From the NCBI GenBank assembly GCA_030432565.1, contig JAUIGV010000004.1, positions 1-64,000 on the forward strand: 64,000 nt of DNA, read 5' to 3'. Under the pieces are notes generated by a model. The model saw only the letters and a list, made by a program, of their open reading frames with translations. It was not told the DNA's origin and did no database searches. Position 1 is the first letter of the stretch; each line of letters starts with the position of its first letter. The stretch comes from Verrucomicrobiia bacterium (GTDB lineage Bacteria; Verrucomicrobiota; Verrucomicrobiia; Verrucomicrobiales; Akkermansiaceae). Shown piece after piece: positions 1 to 8,782 of the stretch. Both the position numbers and the translations under genes were made by a program.

Positions 1-621
1 GAATTTGACGCCCTTGAGGAGAACTTTTCAGGAGTTACCTTTCCCGATTCCAGCATTGGCCGCAGCCTTCTTGCGACACTCAAGACCATTGCTTTACGCG
101 CTAAACTTGGTTTAAGACGCCAGACCATTTTTGTTTCCCGTGGAGGATGGGATCACCACAGTGCGCTCATTCAACCCCAGCAAAACCTCCTCGCCGAACT
201 CACCCCGGCTCTCGCTGCGTTCCAGGAAGGACTGGAAAACTGTGGCCTTGCGGATTCGGTAATCACCTTCTCTGCCTCGGATTTCGCACGGACGCTTCGC
301 TCAAATGGTTCCGGATCGGATCACGCATGGGGTGGAAACCAATTTGTGATGGGTGGCCCGGTGGCCGGCGGGCAGGTTCTTGGTCAATACCCGAGCCTCG
401 CTCTTGATTCTCCGGATGATGTTGGACGAGGAGGAAGGATACTGCCAACGACCTCGGTCGATGCGCTGGTCGCCGAGCTTCTCCTCTGGTTCGGACTGGC
501 GGGGCAGGCAAACTTCGAAAAGGTTCTCCCGAATCTCAGGAACTTTTACGACATCGGTGACGCGGATGCCGCAGACCCAACCACCCTCCCGATTGGCTTT
601 TTGAAACCCGAGGCATTCTAG
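1..621 (+). CDS. DUF1501 domain protein, C-terminal part (5' end outside window)
   Basis: The reading frame is open from base 1 to the TAG at 619-621, giving the last 206 residues of a protein that starts upstream. Visible family features are the segment around GGWDHH, the run FSASDFARTLRSNGSGSDHAWGG, and the stretch GGPVAGGQVLGQYP; together these are typical of the C-terminal half of DUF1501 proteins. Full DUF1501 proteins usually carry a Tat signal and are abundant in Planctomycetes and Verrucomicrobia, often beside a DUF1800 or cytochrome-type partner. The family resembles sulfatases in fold, but its substrate is not established. The next gene starts directly after the stop codon, so the two are probably co-transcribed. 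Family assignment is strong; function is open. Confidence 0.88.
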   Translation, partial: EFDALEENFSGVTFPDSSIGRSLLATLKTIALRAKLGLRRQTIFVSRGGWDHHSALIQPQQNLLAELTPALAAFQEGLENCGLADSVITFSASDFARTLRSNGSGSDHAWGGNQFVMGGPVAGGQVLGQYPSLALDSPDDVGRGGRILPTTSVDALVAELLLWFGLAGQANFEKVLPNLRNFYDIGDADAADPTTLPIGFLKPEAF

Positions 622-1122
622 ATGAAAGCAGGTCTCATCGGAGCCTGCGCGCTTCTTGTCATTCTCATTTTGCTCTTTAGCCGGGAGGGAGCTAATTCAG
701 ACACGAAAGAAGAAGCTCCGCAAAGAGAAGTCCCTCGGGTCCTCTCCGTGGAACCCGGTGATCCGGTCCTTTCCGATACCATGCTGGCTGGATACGCCGG
801 AGACGACACCTCGGGGGCCGAAGATCTCAAAATGATGGGACGGTTTCTCGACAGCGTGTTTTTATTGGTCAAGCAACGGGATACCGCGGACTACTCAACC
901 AACGAAGACCTCGTCATTTTCCTGCATGGCAACAACTCCCATCGCTCATCATTCCTCGCAAAGAATGGCCCTGCAATCAACGACAAGGGGCAAATAATCG
1001 ACCGGTGGGGCTCGCCACTTATCTTGCACCCCGTTTCTCAAAAACTACTTGAACTCCGCTCGGCCGGGCCGGACAAAAAACCCTATACCGAAGACGACCT
1101 TCTCTGGCCCAAGCAACACTAA
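622..1122 (+). CDS. Membrane-anchored protein with GspG-like C-terminus
   Basis: This 166-residue protein begins at the base after the DUF1501 stop codon. It has one N-terminal hydrophobic segment (about residues 3-20) followed by a soluble domain. The end contains DRWGSPLILHP and then SAGPDKKPYTEDDLLW, which resembles the C-terminal motif of type II secretion major pseudopilins, where acidic residues bind calcium. The prepilin peptidase site (GFTLIE-type) is not visible, so it is probably not a normal pilin. A link to the upstream DUF1501 protein is suggested by the zero spacing. I do not recognise a named family beyond this resemblance. Confidence 0.7.
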   Translation: MKAGLIGACALLVILILLFSREGANSDTKEEAPQREVPRVLSVEPGDPVLSDTMLAGYAGDDTSGAEDLKMMGRFLDSVFLLVKQRDTADYSTNEDLVIFLHGNNSHRSSFLAKNGPAINDKGQIIDRWGSPLILHPVSQKLLELRSAGPDKKPYTEDDLLWPKQH

Positions 1123-1150
1123 AAAAGTCCCACGCAAGGCGTGAGACTTT
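1121..1150 (-). terminator. Intrinsic terminator for sucAB
   Basis: Bases 1124-1135 and 1139-1150 form a 12-base stem with one mismatch and a three-base loop. On the minus strand the stem is followed by six T residues (A run 1121-1126 on plus), so it best serves the minus-strand sucAB operon. It lies between convergent genes and may also stop plus-strand transcripts less efficiently. Confidence 0.75.
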
Positions 1151-1179
1151 GGAAAATCAATATCGACGTAAATCACAGG

Positions 1180-2577
1180 TTACATCTCAAGCATCATCCG
1201 GGTCGGATTCTCAAGACAGTCCTTGATCCGGATTAAGAAAGTAACCGCCTCCTTGCCATCAACCAGACGGTGATCATAGCTCAGGGCAAGATACATCATG
1301 GGCCGGATTTCAACTTTGCCATCTACTGCCATCGGGCGCTGCTGGATGGTGTGCATTCCAAGAATTCCACTCTGTGGAGGATTCAAGATCGGAGTACTCA
1401 GGAGAGAACCGTAAACACCTCCGTTTGAAATCGTGAAAACGCCACCGGAAAGATCGGAAAGCTCAATCTTGCCTTCCTTCGAGCGGACCGCATATTCGAT
1501 GATGTCTTTTTCGATCTGCGCGAAGGATTTCTGATCGCAGTCACGAACGACTGGAACAATAAGCCCCTTCTCGGTTCCGATCGCGATTCCGATGTCATAA
1601 AAATGATTTTCGATGATCTCGTTCCCCTCGATGCGAGCATTGATTGATGGAACATCTTTGAGAGCCTGAACAACAGCCTTCGTGAAAAGTGACATGAAAC
1701 CCAGCTTAACCCCGTGCTTGCCAACGAAGTCCTCCTGAACCGACTTTCTCAAATTCATGACGGCAGTCATGTCGACCTCGTTGAAGGTGGTAAGAATGGC
1801 GGCAGTTTGCTGGGCATTAACAAGGTGCTGGGCGATCTTGCGGCGGAGCGGTGTCATTTTCCGACGTGTCACCCGTGAATCATCGTCCTGAACAACCTGC
1901 AATTTCGGAGCAGATGCGGGCACAACCGGCGCAGGAGCAGGCGTAGGCACTGCCGGAGCTGCGGCCTTGACCGGCTCAGGATCTGAGGCAGCAAGAGCCG
2001 GTGAGGCGGGAGCTTCAGAAACTGCAATCGATCCCAATTTTTCACCAATCGAGACCTCGGTTCCTTCGGAAACTTCGATGCTGACCACTCCGGAAGCCTC
2101 GGCCTCAAGCTCACTCGAAACCTTGTCGGTATCCAAAGTGACGAGGACCTGTCCCTTTTTTACAAAATCATTGTTGGAAACCGCCCAGGCTGCGACTGTT
2201 GCCGATGTGATCGATTCACCCGCCGCAGGGACTACAATATCGATCTTCTCGCCGGTCGGACCGGAAGCGACGGGAGCCGGAGCCTCTTGTGGAGCAGCTT
2301 GCGTTTCAGGAGCAGGCGCGGGAGCTGAGCCACCTGAAGCAGCCCCCTCGGCGATCAAGCCGATGACGGTCCCAATCTCGACCTCCTCGCCTTCCTGAAC
2401 GGTGATCGAAACAGTTCCGGCAACCTCGGCTTCAAGCTCGTTTGAAACCTTGTCGGTTTCCAGAGTGACCAGAGTCTGGCCTTTTTCGACTGTCGCTCCA
2501 TCGGCAACGTGCCATCTGGCAACAAGTGCGGAGACAACAGACTCTCCGACAGGTGGAATTTTAATTTGGTGAGACAT
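1180..2577 (-). CDS. sucB: 2-oxoglutarate dehydrogenase E2 (dihydrolipoyl succinyltransferase), two lipoyl domains
   Basis: E2 moves the succinyl group from E1 to CoA on swinging lipoyl arms in the TCA cycle. Two lipoyl domains are visible, each with a TDKVS lipoyl-lysine site (near residues 43 and 152). An Ala/Pro-rich linker (about 190-235) leads to the catalytic domain, which starts near [15 protein letters not shown] and ends with [12 protein letters not shown], the DHRxxDG active-site motif near residue 436. Most bacterial SucB proteins have one lipoyl domain and a subunit-binding domain of about 35 residues; here there are two lipoyl domains and no recognisable subunit-binding domain. 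I chose ATG at 2577; a TTG two codons upstream is the alternative. The gene follows sucA closely, and an E3 gene is not adjacent. Confidence 0.95.
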   Translation of the reverse strand: MSHQIKIPPVGESVVSALVARWHVADGATVEKGQTLVTLETDKVSNELEAEVAGTVSITVQEGEEVEIGTVIGLIAEGAASGGSAPAPAPETQAAPQEAPAPVASGPTGEKIDIVVPAAGESITSATVAAWAVSNNDFVKKGQVLVTLDTDKVSSELEAEASGVVSIEVSEGTEVSIGEKLGSIAVSEAPASPALAASDPEPVKAAAPAVPTPAPAPVVPASAPKLQVVQDDDSRVTRRKMTPLRRKIAQHLVNAQQTAAILTTFNEVDMTAVMNLRKSVQEDFVGKHGVKLGFMSLFTKAVVQALKDVPSINARIEGNEIIENHFYDIGIAIGTEKGLIVPVVRDCDQKSFAQIEKDIIEYAVRSKEGKIELSDLSGGVFTISNGGVYGSLLSTPILNPPQSGILGMHTIQQRPMAVDGKVEIRPMMYLALSYDHRLVDGKEAVTFLIRIKDCLENPTRMMLEM

Positions 2578-2583
2578 GTTCAA

Positions 2584-5409
2584 TTAAACGGAAAAGGCTT
2601 CTTCGCAGAGCATCTTCTGCTCGCGTTTGTGGACGGCTTTCGAACCGGTGGAAGGGCTTGAGGCACGGTCGCGGCCTGCATAGCGGACAGTTCGGCCGGT
2701 CGCCTTTTTGAGGCGATGCTGGATGTAACCCCATGCTCCCATATTGAGTGGTTCCTCCTGGCACCATACGAATTTCTTGGCTGAGCTGTAGGGGCTGATG
2801 GCCTGCTTGACAGCGTCGATATGGAATGGATAGAGCTGCTCGATACGAACAATGGCAGCATTCTTAATGCCGTTCTCCTCGCGGTAAGCAAGGAGATCGT
2901 AATACACCTTTCCTGAACAGAAGACAACGCGGGAGACATTCTCCGGCTTGTCAAACCCGTAGGTATCAGGCAGCACCTCCTGGAAGGAAGTGTCGTCGAG
3001 GAAGTCCTCAACCTGGGAAACTGCGCGCGGATTGGTCAGAAGACTTTTCGGAGTCATCACAACCAAAGGTTTGCGGGTCGGAGAATGTTTCTGACGACGG
3101 AGAGCGTGGAAATACTGGGCTGGAGTCGTGAAATTCCCCACGATCATGTTTTTATCAGCACAGAGCTGCAGGAATCTCTCAAGTCGGGCACTTGAGTGCT
3201 CGGGGCCCATACCCTCGTATCCGTGAGGAAGAAGCATCACGAGCGAGCTCGGTGTCTGCCACTTTGACTCTGCGGAAGAGATGAACTGATCGATCAGGAC
3301 CTGGGCTCCGTTGGCAAAGTCACCAAACTGCGCCTCCCACATGATCAACATCTTTGGACAACCAATGGTATAGCCGTAATCAAAACCGAGGACGGCAGCT
3401 TCGGAAAGAAGGCTGTTATAGACACAGAATTTCTCCTGATCTTCGCTGAGATTGCTCAAAGGCACGTAGCGCTCCCGGGTTTCGTAGTCGTAAAAGACCG
3501 CGTGACGCTGACTGAAGGTTCCTCGTCGGCAATCCTGACCGGAAAGCCGAACCGGAAAGCCCTCGGTCAACAAGCCTCCAAAGGCCAAAGCTTCTGCAAA
3601 GGCCCAATCGAAGGGCCCGCCATTTGCCAAAGCTTCGACACGTCTCGGCACGAAACGTTTGGCAAGCGTCGGGTGAAGTTGAAAACCATCCGGAATTGTC
3701 GTAAGGACTTTTCCGATATGCTGGAGGCGATCGAGCGGAATTCCGGTGACGACAGGATCATGCGAGTAGGGCGGTTGAGGTTGTGCGGTGGAGCCAGTGT
3801 AAACATCAAGGTTCCCCTCCTGCTCATTCTTTCGCATTTCCTCAAGCCCTGCATCAAGACCGGCCCAGATCTCATCATGAATTTCCTGGCCCTCTCCTAC
3901 CGTCATGATTCCGGAAGCGACCAATTCGTCGAGATAGAGCTGGCCGGCGGTCTTACGACCAGAGATCTGGCGGTAGATGTGAGGCTGGGTAAATGCGGCT
4001 TGATCGGTCTCGTTGTGGCCCTGGCGACGGTAACAATACATGTCGATGACAACATCGCGTCCCCAGACCTGACGGAACTCCAGTGCAAATTCAGCCGCCC
4101 AAATCAATTCTTCCGGTCGCTCCCCGTTCACATGAAGAATCGGAGCTTCGATCATTTTGGCGACGTCGGTGGCATAGGCCGAAGAGCGGGCATCCTCCGG
4201 CATGGTCGTGAATCCGATCTGGTTGTTTACCACCATATGGATCGTTCCCCCGGTTCGATATCCGGCCAATTGGGAGAGGTTGAGAACCTCCGCCACCGGA
4301 CCCTGTCCGGCAAACGCAGCATCCCCGTGAATGAGGAGAGGCAGCACGACTTTGCGGTCGGTCTTGGCACCATCATCTCCGATCATCCGTTGACGGGCCC
4401 TCGCCTTTCCTTCCACAACCGGGTTAACGGCCTCGAGATGGCTGGGGTTTGCGGCGAGACTCACGCGAACCTCGCCATCTTCCAATTGGCGCACCTTTTC
4501 GTAACCGAGGTGATATTTGACATCGCCGTCGCCGGCAACGAGGTCGGGAACGTAGTTCGGGGTGAATTCGTACAGGAGCGTGGAAATGGACTTTTTGACA
4601 AAATGAGCGAGAACATTCAGCCGACCACGGTGGGCCATCCCCATTTCAATTTCTTTGATTCCAGAACTCGGACACAACTCGAGGGTACGATTTAAGAGAA
4701 TCATGAGGCCCTCGCCGCCTTCCAGTGAGAAACGCTTCTCGCCCAGAAACTTCTTACCCAGGAAGCTCTCAAAAAGCTCTGACTCCATGAGCCAGCGGAG
4801 GGCCTTCTTGCTCACTTCGCCACTAATGGAAGGAGCATCGACTTTATCCTCAATCCGCTGGCGAATCCAGTTTCGCACATGCGTATTGTGGATATGCATG
4901 AACTCAAATCCAATTTTCCCCGAATAGGTCTCTTTCAGCGAAGCTTCAAGGTCCCGCAACTTGATCGTCTGGCCATCGCGAAAAAACTGCGTGGCAGCCT
5001 CCCGATCAAGGTCTTCGTTGGTAAAGCCAAAGGTCTTCAGCTCGAGTCGCGGATTGACCGGGCCTGAATCCTGCAGCGGGTTGATGTGGGCTTGGGTGTG
5101 GCCGAGGGTCCGGTAGTTGTAGACCAAACTCACCACTTTTCCGCGAAACGATAGTTGTTCCTCCGAAAGTGGTTGATCGAGCCGGGCCGAATCACCTCCG
5201 GACGCGGGTAGTCCATTGGGACCACCTTTCTTGGGAACTGTCGAACCAAGTTCGAATCCCTCGAAAAATGCAGCCCAATTTTCTTCGACAGAAAGAGGGT
5301 CGGCGCTCCATTGCGCATATTTTTCGTCCAAAAGTGCTGCATTCAGCCGGGGCGAGATGTGAGAGGACATTTGTAGTTGGGAGGGACGTTTATCGCGAAA
5401 GAATGACAT
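2584..5409 (-). CDS. sucA: 2-oxoglutarate dehydrogenase E1
   Basis: This 941-residue thiamine-diphosphate enzyme decarboxylates 2-oxoglutarate and loads succinyl onto E2. The N-terminal part has the E1 leader motif (DPLSVEENWAAFF), and the centre shows GMAHRGRLNVLAH and HGDAAFAGQG, both conserved in SucA active sites. The C-terminal part (EAQFGDFANGAQ, LPHGYEGMGPEHSSARLERF) is the usual transketolase-like pyrimidine domain. Length matches the family. The stop codon is six bases before the chosen sucB start, so the two genes form one operon. An internal Met at residue 14 (MSSHISPRLNAALL) could be the real start, since it begins the conserved region. Confidence 0.97.
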   Translation of the reverse strand: MSFFRDKRPSQLQMSSHISPRLNAALLDEKYAQWSADPLSVEENWAAFFEGFELGSTVPKKGGPNGLPASGGDSARLDQPLSEEQLSFRGKVVSLVYNYRTLGHTQAHINPLQDSGPVNPRLELKTFGFTNEDLDREAATQFFRDGQTIKLRDLEASLKETYSGKIGFEFMHIHNTHVRNWIRQRIEDKVDAPSISGEVSKKALRWLMESELFESFLGKKFLGEKRFSLEGGEGLMILLNRTLELCPSSGIKEIEMGMAHRGRLNVLAHFVKKSISTLLYEFTPNYVPDLVAGDGDVKYHLGYEKVRQLEDGEVRVSLAANPSHLEAVNPVVEGKARARQRMIGDDGAKTDRKVVLPLLIHGDAAFAGQGPVAEVLNLSQLAGYRTGGTIHMVVNNQIGFTTMPEDARSSAYATDVAKMIEAPILHVNGERPEELIWAAEFALEFRQVWGRDVVIDMYCYRRQGHNETDQAAFTQPHIYRQISGRKTAGQLYLDELVASGIMTVGEGQEIHDEIWAGLDAGLEEMRKNEQEGNLDVYTGSTAQPQPPYSHDPVVTGIPLDRLQHIGKVLTTIPDGFQLHPTLAKRFVPRRVEALANGGPFDWAFAEALAFGGLLTEGFPVRLSGQDCRRGTFSQRHAVFYDYETRERYVPLSNLSEDQEKFCVYNSLLSEAAVLGFDYGYTIGCPKMLIMWEAQFGDFANGAQVLIDQFISSAESKWQTPSSLVMLLPHGYEGMGPEHSSARLERFLQLCADKNMIVGNFTTPAQYFHALRRQKHSPTRKPLVVMTPKSLLTNPRAVSQVEDFLDDTSFQEVLPDTYGFDKPENVSRVVFCSGKVYYDLLAYREENGIKNAAIVRIEQLYPFHIDAVKQAISPYSSAKKFVWCQEEPLNMGAWGYIQHRLKKATGRTVRYAGRDRASSPSTGSKAVHKREQKMLCEEAFSV

Positions 5410-5439
5410 TCAGGCTTGGAACGGCGTGAACATTACCGT

Positions 5440-5468
5440 TAGTTAATCCGCACACCTCCGGGAGTCAA
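5440..5468 (-). promoter_or_regulatory. Possible sucAB promoter
   Basis: On the minus strand TTGACT (complement of 5463-5468) is followed after 17 bases by TAACTA (complement of 5440-5445). The -35 box is good and the -10 box is weak. The start would lie about 25 bases before the sucA ATG at 5409. Confidence 0.35.
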
Positions 5469-5501
5469 CCCGCACCAACGATTCTCTAAAAAAAAATACC
5501 C

Positions 5502-6434
5502 ATGATCGAGATTTCAAGTCTCAGCAAGAGCTATGGGCGCCACAAGGCGGTCGACCAAATTTCCTTCGAGGTCACTCGGGGAGAGATTGTCGGCTTTCTT
5601 GGCCCCAACGGTGCCGGCAAATCAACCACCCTGAAAATGCTGACGGGTTTTCTCCCGCCAACCTCGGGTGCGGCACGAATTGCCGGAAAAGACATCTTCC
5701 GCGAATCCCTTGAAGTTCGCAAGAAAATCGGCTACATGCCGGAAAATGTCCCTCTTTACACCGATATGAGGGTCAAGGAATACCTGCGATTTCGCGGAGG
5801 ACTCCGGGGACTTTCGGGAAGCCGGCTGCGCAAGCGCATGAGCGAGGTCATGGAGACCTGCGGGCTCACCCACGTCCGCCGCAAGATGATCAAGACGCTC
5901 TCCAAAGGATATCGCCAGCGGGTCGGTTTAGCTGACGCGCTGATTCACGAGCCCGATTTGCTCATTTTGGACGAGCCTACCAACGGACTTGACCCGAACC
6001 AGATCCGCGCGATTCGCCGCCTCATCAAGAATCTTGGTGAAAAACACACGATTCTTATCTCGACTCACATTCTCAGTGAGGTCGAAATGACCTGCAACAA
6101 GGTGGTGATTATCGACGAGGGCAAAATCAAGGCCGCAGATACGCCTGAGAACCTCGTCAGCTCCATGCGACGTGCCGGACGGGTCACCGTTGAACTCCAA
6201 GCACCAAGGACCGAGGTCGAAGAAATCATTTCTGATTTCGAAGAAGTAACCCGGGTGGTCGGCGAGCCACTTCAGGATGGCTGGAATCGCTTTACCGTCT
6301 TCGCCGCTCCAAAAACCGACACCCGTGTTAAGATTGGCAATCTCGCCGCCGAGAAAAAGTGGCCGCTCCGGTCCCTCGGCCGCCGGATCGGCACGCTCGA
6401 GGAAGTTTTCATCGAACTCACCCGCAAAGATTAA
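5502..6434 (+). CDS. ABC transporter ATP-binding protein, GldA/NosF type
   Basis: The 310-residue protein has a Walker A motif GPNGAGKST (residues 34-42), a signature-like LSKGYRQRVGLA near 133, Walker B DLLILDEPTNGLDP near 150, and a switch histidine in STHILSE. A C-terminal extension of about 90 residues is typical for ATPases that work with a GldF-like permease. It heads a regular four-gene operon with gaps of 11-12 bases; the next genes encode the permease, a GldG-like auxiliary protein and a DUF4340 protein. In Bacteroidetes, gldA, gldF and gldG are required for gliding, but outside that phylum such loci occur without gliding genes, so the exported substrate is unknown. No Shine-Dalgarno is seen. 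Confidence 0.92.
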   Translation: MIEISSLSKSYGRHKAVDQISFEVTRGEIVGFLGPNGAGKSTTLKMLTGFLPPTSGAARIAGKDIFRESLEVRKKIGYMPENVPLYTDMRVKEYLRFRGGLRGLSGSRLRKRMSEVMETCGLTHVRRKMIKTLSKGYRQRVGLADALIHEPDLLILDEPTNGLDPNQIRAIRRLIKNLGEKHTILISTHILSEVEMTCNKVVIIDEGKIKAADTPENLVSSMRRAGRVTVELQAPRTEVEEIISDFEEVTRVVGEPLQDGWNRFTVFAAPKTDTRVKIGNLAAEKKWPLRSLGRRIGTLEEVFIELTRKD

Positions 6435-6446
6435 GCCTACAAACCC

Positions 6447-7199
6447 ATGCGCATCTTCCGGATTCTCTACTTCAAGGAATTGAAGTCTTACTTTCTCAGC
6501 CCCTTCGGCTGGCTCATTTTGTGTTTCGCGGCAATCATGCAGGGCTTTGCCCTGACCGCCACTTTCAAGCAATTTTCAGACAACGCCATGTCTGAAAGCC
6601 TGGTCTTCGCAACTTTCACTTCACCGATTTTTGGAATCTATTTCCTCTTCCTATTCCCGGTTCTCACAATGAGATTGTTTTCCGAGGAAAACCGATCCGG
6701 AACGATCGAGGGTCTCCTCACCGCGCCCGTGCGGACCTGGCAGGTGATTTTATCAAAGTTCGGCGCAGCCTACACCACTTTCCTTTCGCTCTGGATTGCC
6801 GCAGCAGTGCATTTCTACCTTTTCACGGTAATCACCGATGTCCCTCCCCCTTTTAGCAAAGGCGAACTCTTGGGGGCGTTCCTGATCATTGCCCTCATGG
6901 GCATGCTTTTCACAACCTTTGGATGTCTGGCATCGGCTCTCACCTCGAGCCAGATCATTGCCGGGGTCGTCTGCACCTCGATTTTGATTTTCCATGTTTT
7001 CCTGGGATTCATTCCTCAATTCTTCGGTGATCAGATTCCGGCGGCCGCCTTCTTCAACTTCATCTCATCGCCGATTCATCTCACCGATTTCACCCGTGGA
7101 TTGATCGACAGCAAAACGCTTGTTTTTTACCTCTCCACCTCTGCCTTTTTCTTATTCCTAACCTTTCACCTTTTGGATTTCCGTCGCTGGAAACCCTGA
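6447..7199 (+). CDS. ABC transporter permease, GldF type (ABC-2)
   Basis: This 250-residue membrane protein has about six hydrophobic segments (near residues 17-37, 55-75, 105-128, 140-165, 172-195, 225-245). The motif MRLFSEENRSGTIEGLLTAPV is diagnostic for ABC-2 permeases of the GldF/NosY group, as is a conserved DFTRGLIDS stretch near the end. It starts 12 bases after the ATPase gene and is followed 12 bases later by the GldG-like gene. It should form the membrane channel for the ATPase encoded upstream. Confidence 0.9.
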   Translation: MRIFRILYFKELKSYFLSPFGWLILCFAAIMQGFALTATFKQFSDNAMSESLVFATFTSPIFGIYFLFLFPVLTMRLFSEENRSGTIEGLLTAPVRTWQVILSKFGAAYTTFLSLWIAAAVHFYLFTVITDVPPPFSKGELLGAFLIIALMGMLFTTFGCLASALTSSQIIAGVVCTSILIFHVFLGFIPQFFGDQIPAAAFFNFISSPIHLTDFTRGLIDSKTLVFYLSTSAFFLFLTFHLLDFRRWKP

Positions 7200-7211
7200 T
7201 CATCCGGACCC

Positions 7212-8771
7212 ATGGCAGACACAGACTCCAACTTCGACATGGCACCTCCACCACGTCCGGTCAAACGACTGGGACTGGGCGTACGGGCTGTTCTTCAGAT
7301 CGTCTTCGCACTCTTATCGCTGATTTTCATTTACTACCTGGCCTTCTCTTTTCACGACCGCTGGGATCTCACCGAGAGCAACTCTTTCACCCTCTCAGAG
7401 GCGACCGAAAAGCTTCTCGCCTCATCCGGCGTCCAAGACCGGGACGAGCCCATTAAAATCATTGCGGCCCTTCGCAAATCATCCCCCTACTACTCCCGCC
7501 TCCGCCCGGTGGTCGAGGAATACGAGCGACTTTCGAAGGGGAAAGTAAAATTGGAATACCTCGATCCTATTCGCGACAAGGACCGCGCCTTCGAGATTCA
7601 AAACAACTACGGAGACCTCCTTGCCGATAAATTATTTGAAGACGATATCTTTATTATCGACGCACGCGAGGGAGCTGCAGCCAACTCGGTCGAGGCAACC
7701 GAAGATGTCACCAGCCATTTGCGCTACCTCCCCGCCAGTTCAATGGTAATCAGCCGGAGCGACGTCAACAACCAAAGACGCCCCGTCGGGTTTCAGGATG
7801 AAGATTTGCTCAGTTCGATGCTTCAATCAGCGATCGAAGGCAAGCCCCGCATCATGTATCTTGTCGAAGACAAAAGCGATCTCGAGGTCACCGCCACCGG
7901 ATCTCCCCTGCAAGTCATTAGCGAGGCTCTTCAAAAGCAGAACATTCTTCTGCTTCCGCTCAAGATTTCTCAAGTCGACAACATCCCCGACAATGCCGAA
8001 GGCCTCGTCATTGTAGCTCCCGAGTATGATTTTGAGCCCAATGAGATCGAGGTTCTTGAGAATTACTGGAAACGACCTTCCTCCGCGATCATCGCTTATC
8101 TAACTCCAAGCACCCGCCCCATTAATTTGCGGGCCTTTCTTCGAAAGAACGGAGTCACTCCGCGCGACGACCGGATCATTCGCACCCGAAATGGAAGAAC
8201 CGAAAACCAGGTCCTCGCCACCTTCACCGCTGGTGCCGGACTTGGAATCAATGGAAGCCTTGAGATGAAGTCCGTCCCCTTCGAAGGGCGGATCAGCAGC
8301 CTCGAGGTCCGGGAAGGCGCGGAGGACCTCGTCACCAATCGAATTCAAGCCTACAGTCTCATTGAAACAGCTCCGGAATTCTGGGGAGAGACCGACTACA
8401 AGAAAGCCAATCCAAAATATGACGATGACGCGGACTACAGCGGCCCTCTTTCAATCGGAGCCGCTGTCATCAGAGGCAATGCCAATGCTGATGACACCGC
8501 GGCTAATGTTTCGAAGATGATCGTTCTTTCAACCTCCGATTTCCTCGACCCCACCCGGCTTGGCAACGAGCAACTCGACTTCGTTAAAAACTCGACCTAT
8601 TGGCTTCTTGGGCGGGAGGAGTTGATGGGAATCGGTCCTCGAAGCCTCCAGCGCCGAAAGTTGAATCTTATTAAAGACGAGGTTAAGTTCCTCAGCAACA
8701 TCGTCCTCTTTTTCATTCCGGCAGGCCTGTTCATGGTCGCCATGTTCGTCTGGAACATTCGCCGGGCCTAA
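7212..8771 (+). CDS. GldG-like ABC transporter auxiliary protein
   Basis: The 519-residue protein has one membrane segment near residues 27-46, a large outer domain, and a second membrane segment near the C-terminus (about 492-512). The layout and motifs such as DRWDLTESNSFTLSEAT and PVVEEYERLSKGKVKLEYLDP fit the GldG / ABC-type uncharacterised transport system family (DUF7088 N-terminal region plus the ABC_transp_aux domain). It sits between the permease and the DUF4340 gene with 11-12 base gaps. The outer domain probably handles or recognises the substrate; this is inference from family architecture. Confidence 0.85.
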   Translation: MADTDSNFDMAPPPRPVKRLGLGVRAVLQIVFALLSLIFIYYLAFSFHDRWDLTESNSFTLSEATEKLLASSGVQDRDEPIKIIAALRKSSPYYSRLRPVVEEYERLSKGKVKLEYLDPIRDKDRAFEIQNNYGDLLADKLFEDDIFIIDAREGAAANSVEATEDVTSHLRYLPASSMVISRSDVNNQRRPVGFQDEDLLSSMLQSAIEGKPRIMYLVEDKSDLEVTATGSPLQVISEALQKQNILLLPLKISQVDNIPDNAEGLVIVAPEYDFEPNEIEVLENYWKRPSSAIIAYLTPSTRPINLRAFLRKNGVTPRDDRIIRTRNGRTENQVLATFTAGAGLGINGSLEMKSVPFEGRISSLEVREGAEDLVTNRIQAYSLIETAPEFWGETDYKKANPKYDDDADYSGPLSIGAAVIRGNANADDTAANVSKMIVLSTSDFLDPTRLGNEQLDFVKNSTYWLLGREELMGIGPRSLQRRKLNLIKDEVKFLSNIVLFFIPAGLFMVAMFVWNIRRA

Positions 8772-8782
8772 CGTGTTCTACC

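Noticed and set aside
3502-4695. 397-codon plus-strand ORF opposite sucA
   Set aside because: The opposite strand is a clear SucA with active-site motifs, and this frame has no recognisable domain.
5250-5260. GTTCGAATCCC, resembling a tRNA T arm
   Set aside because: It is inside sucA and no acceptor or anticodon stem surrounds it.
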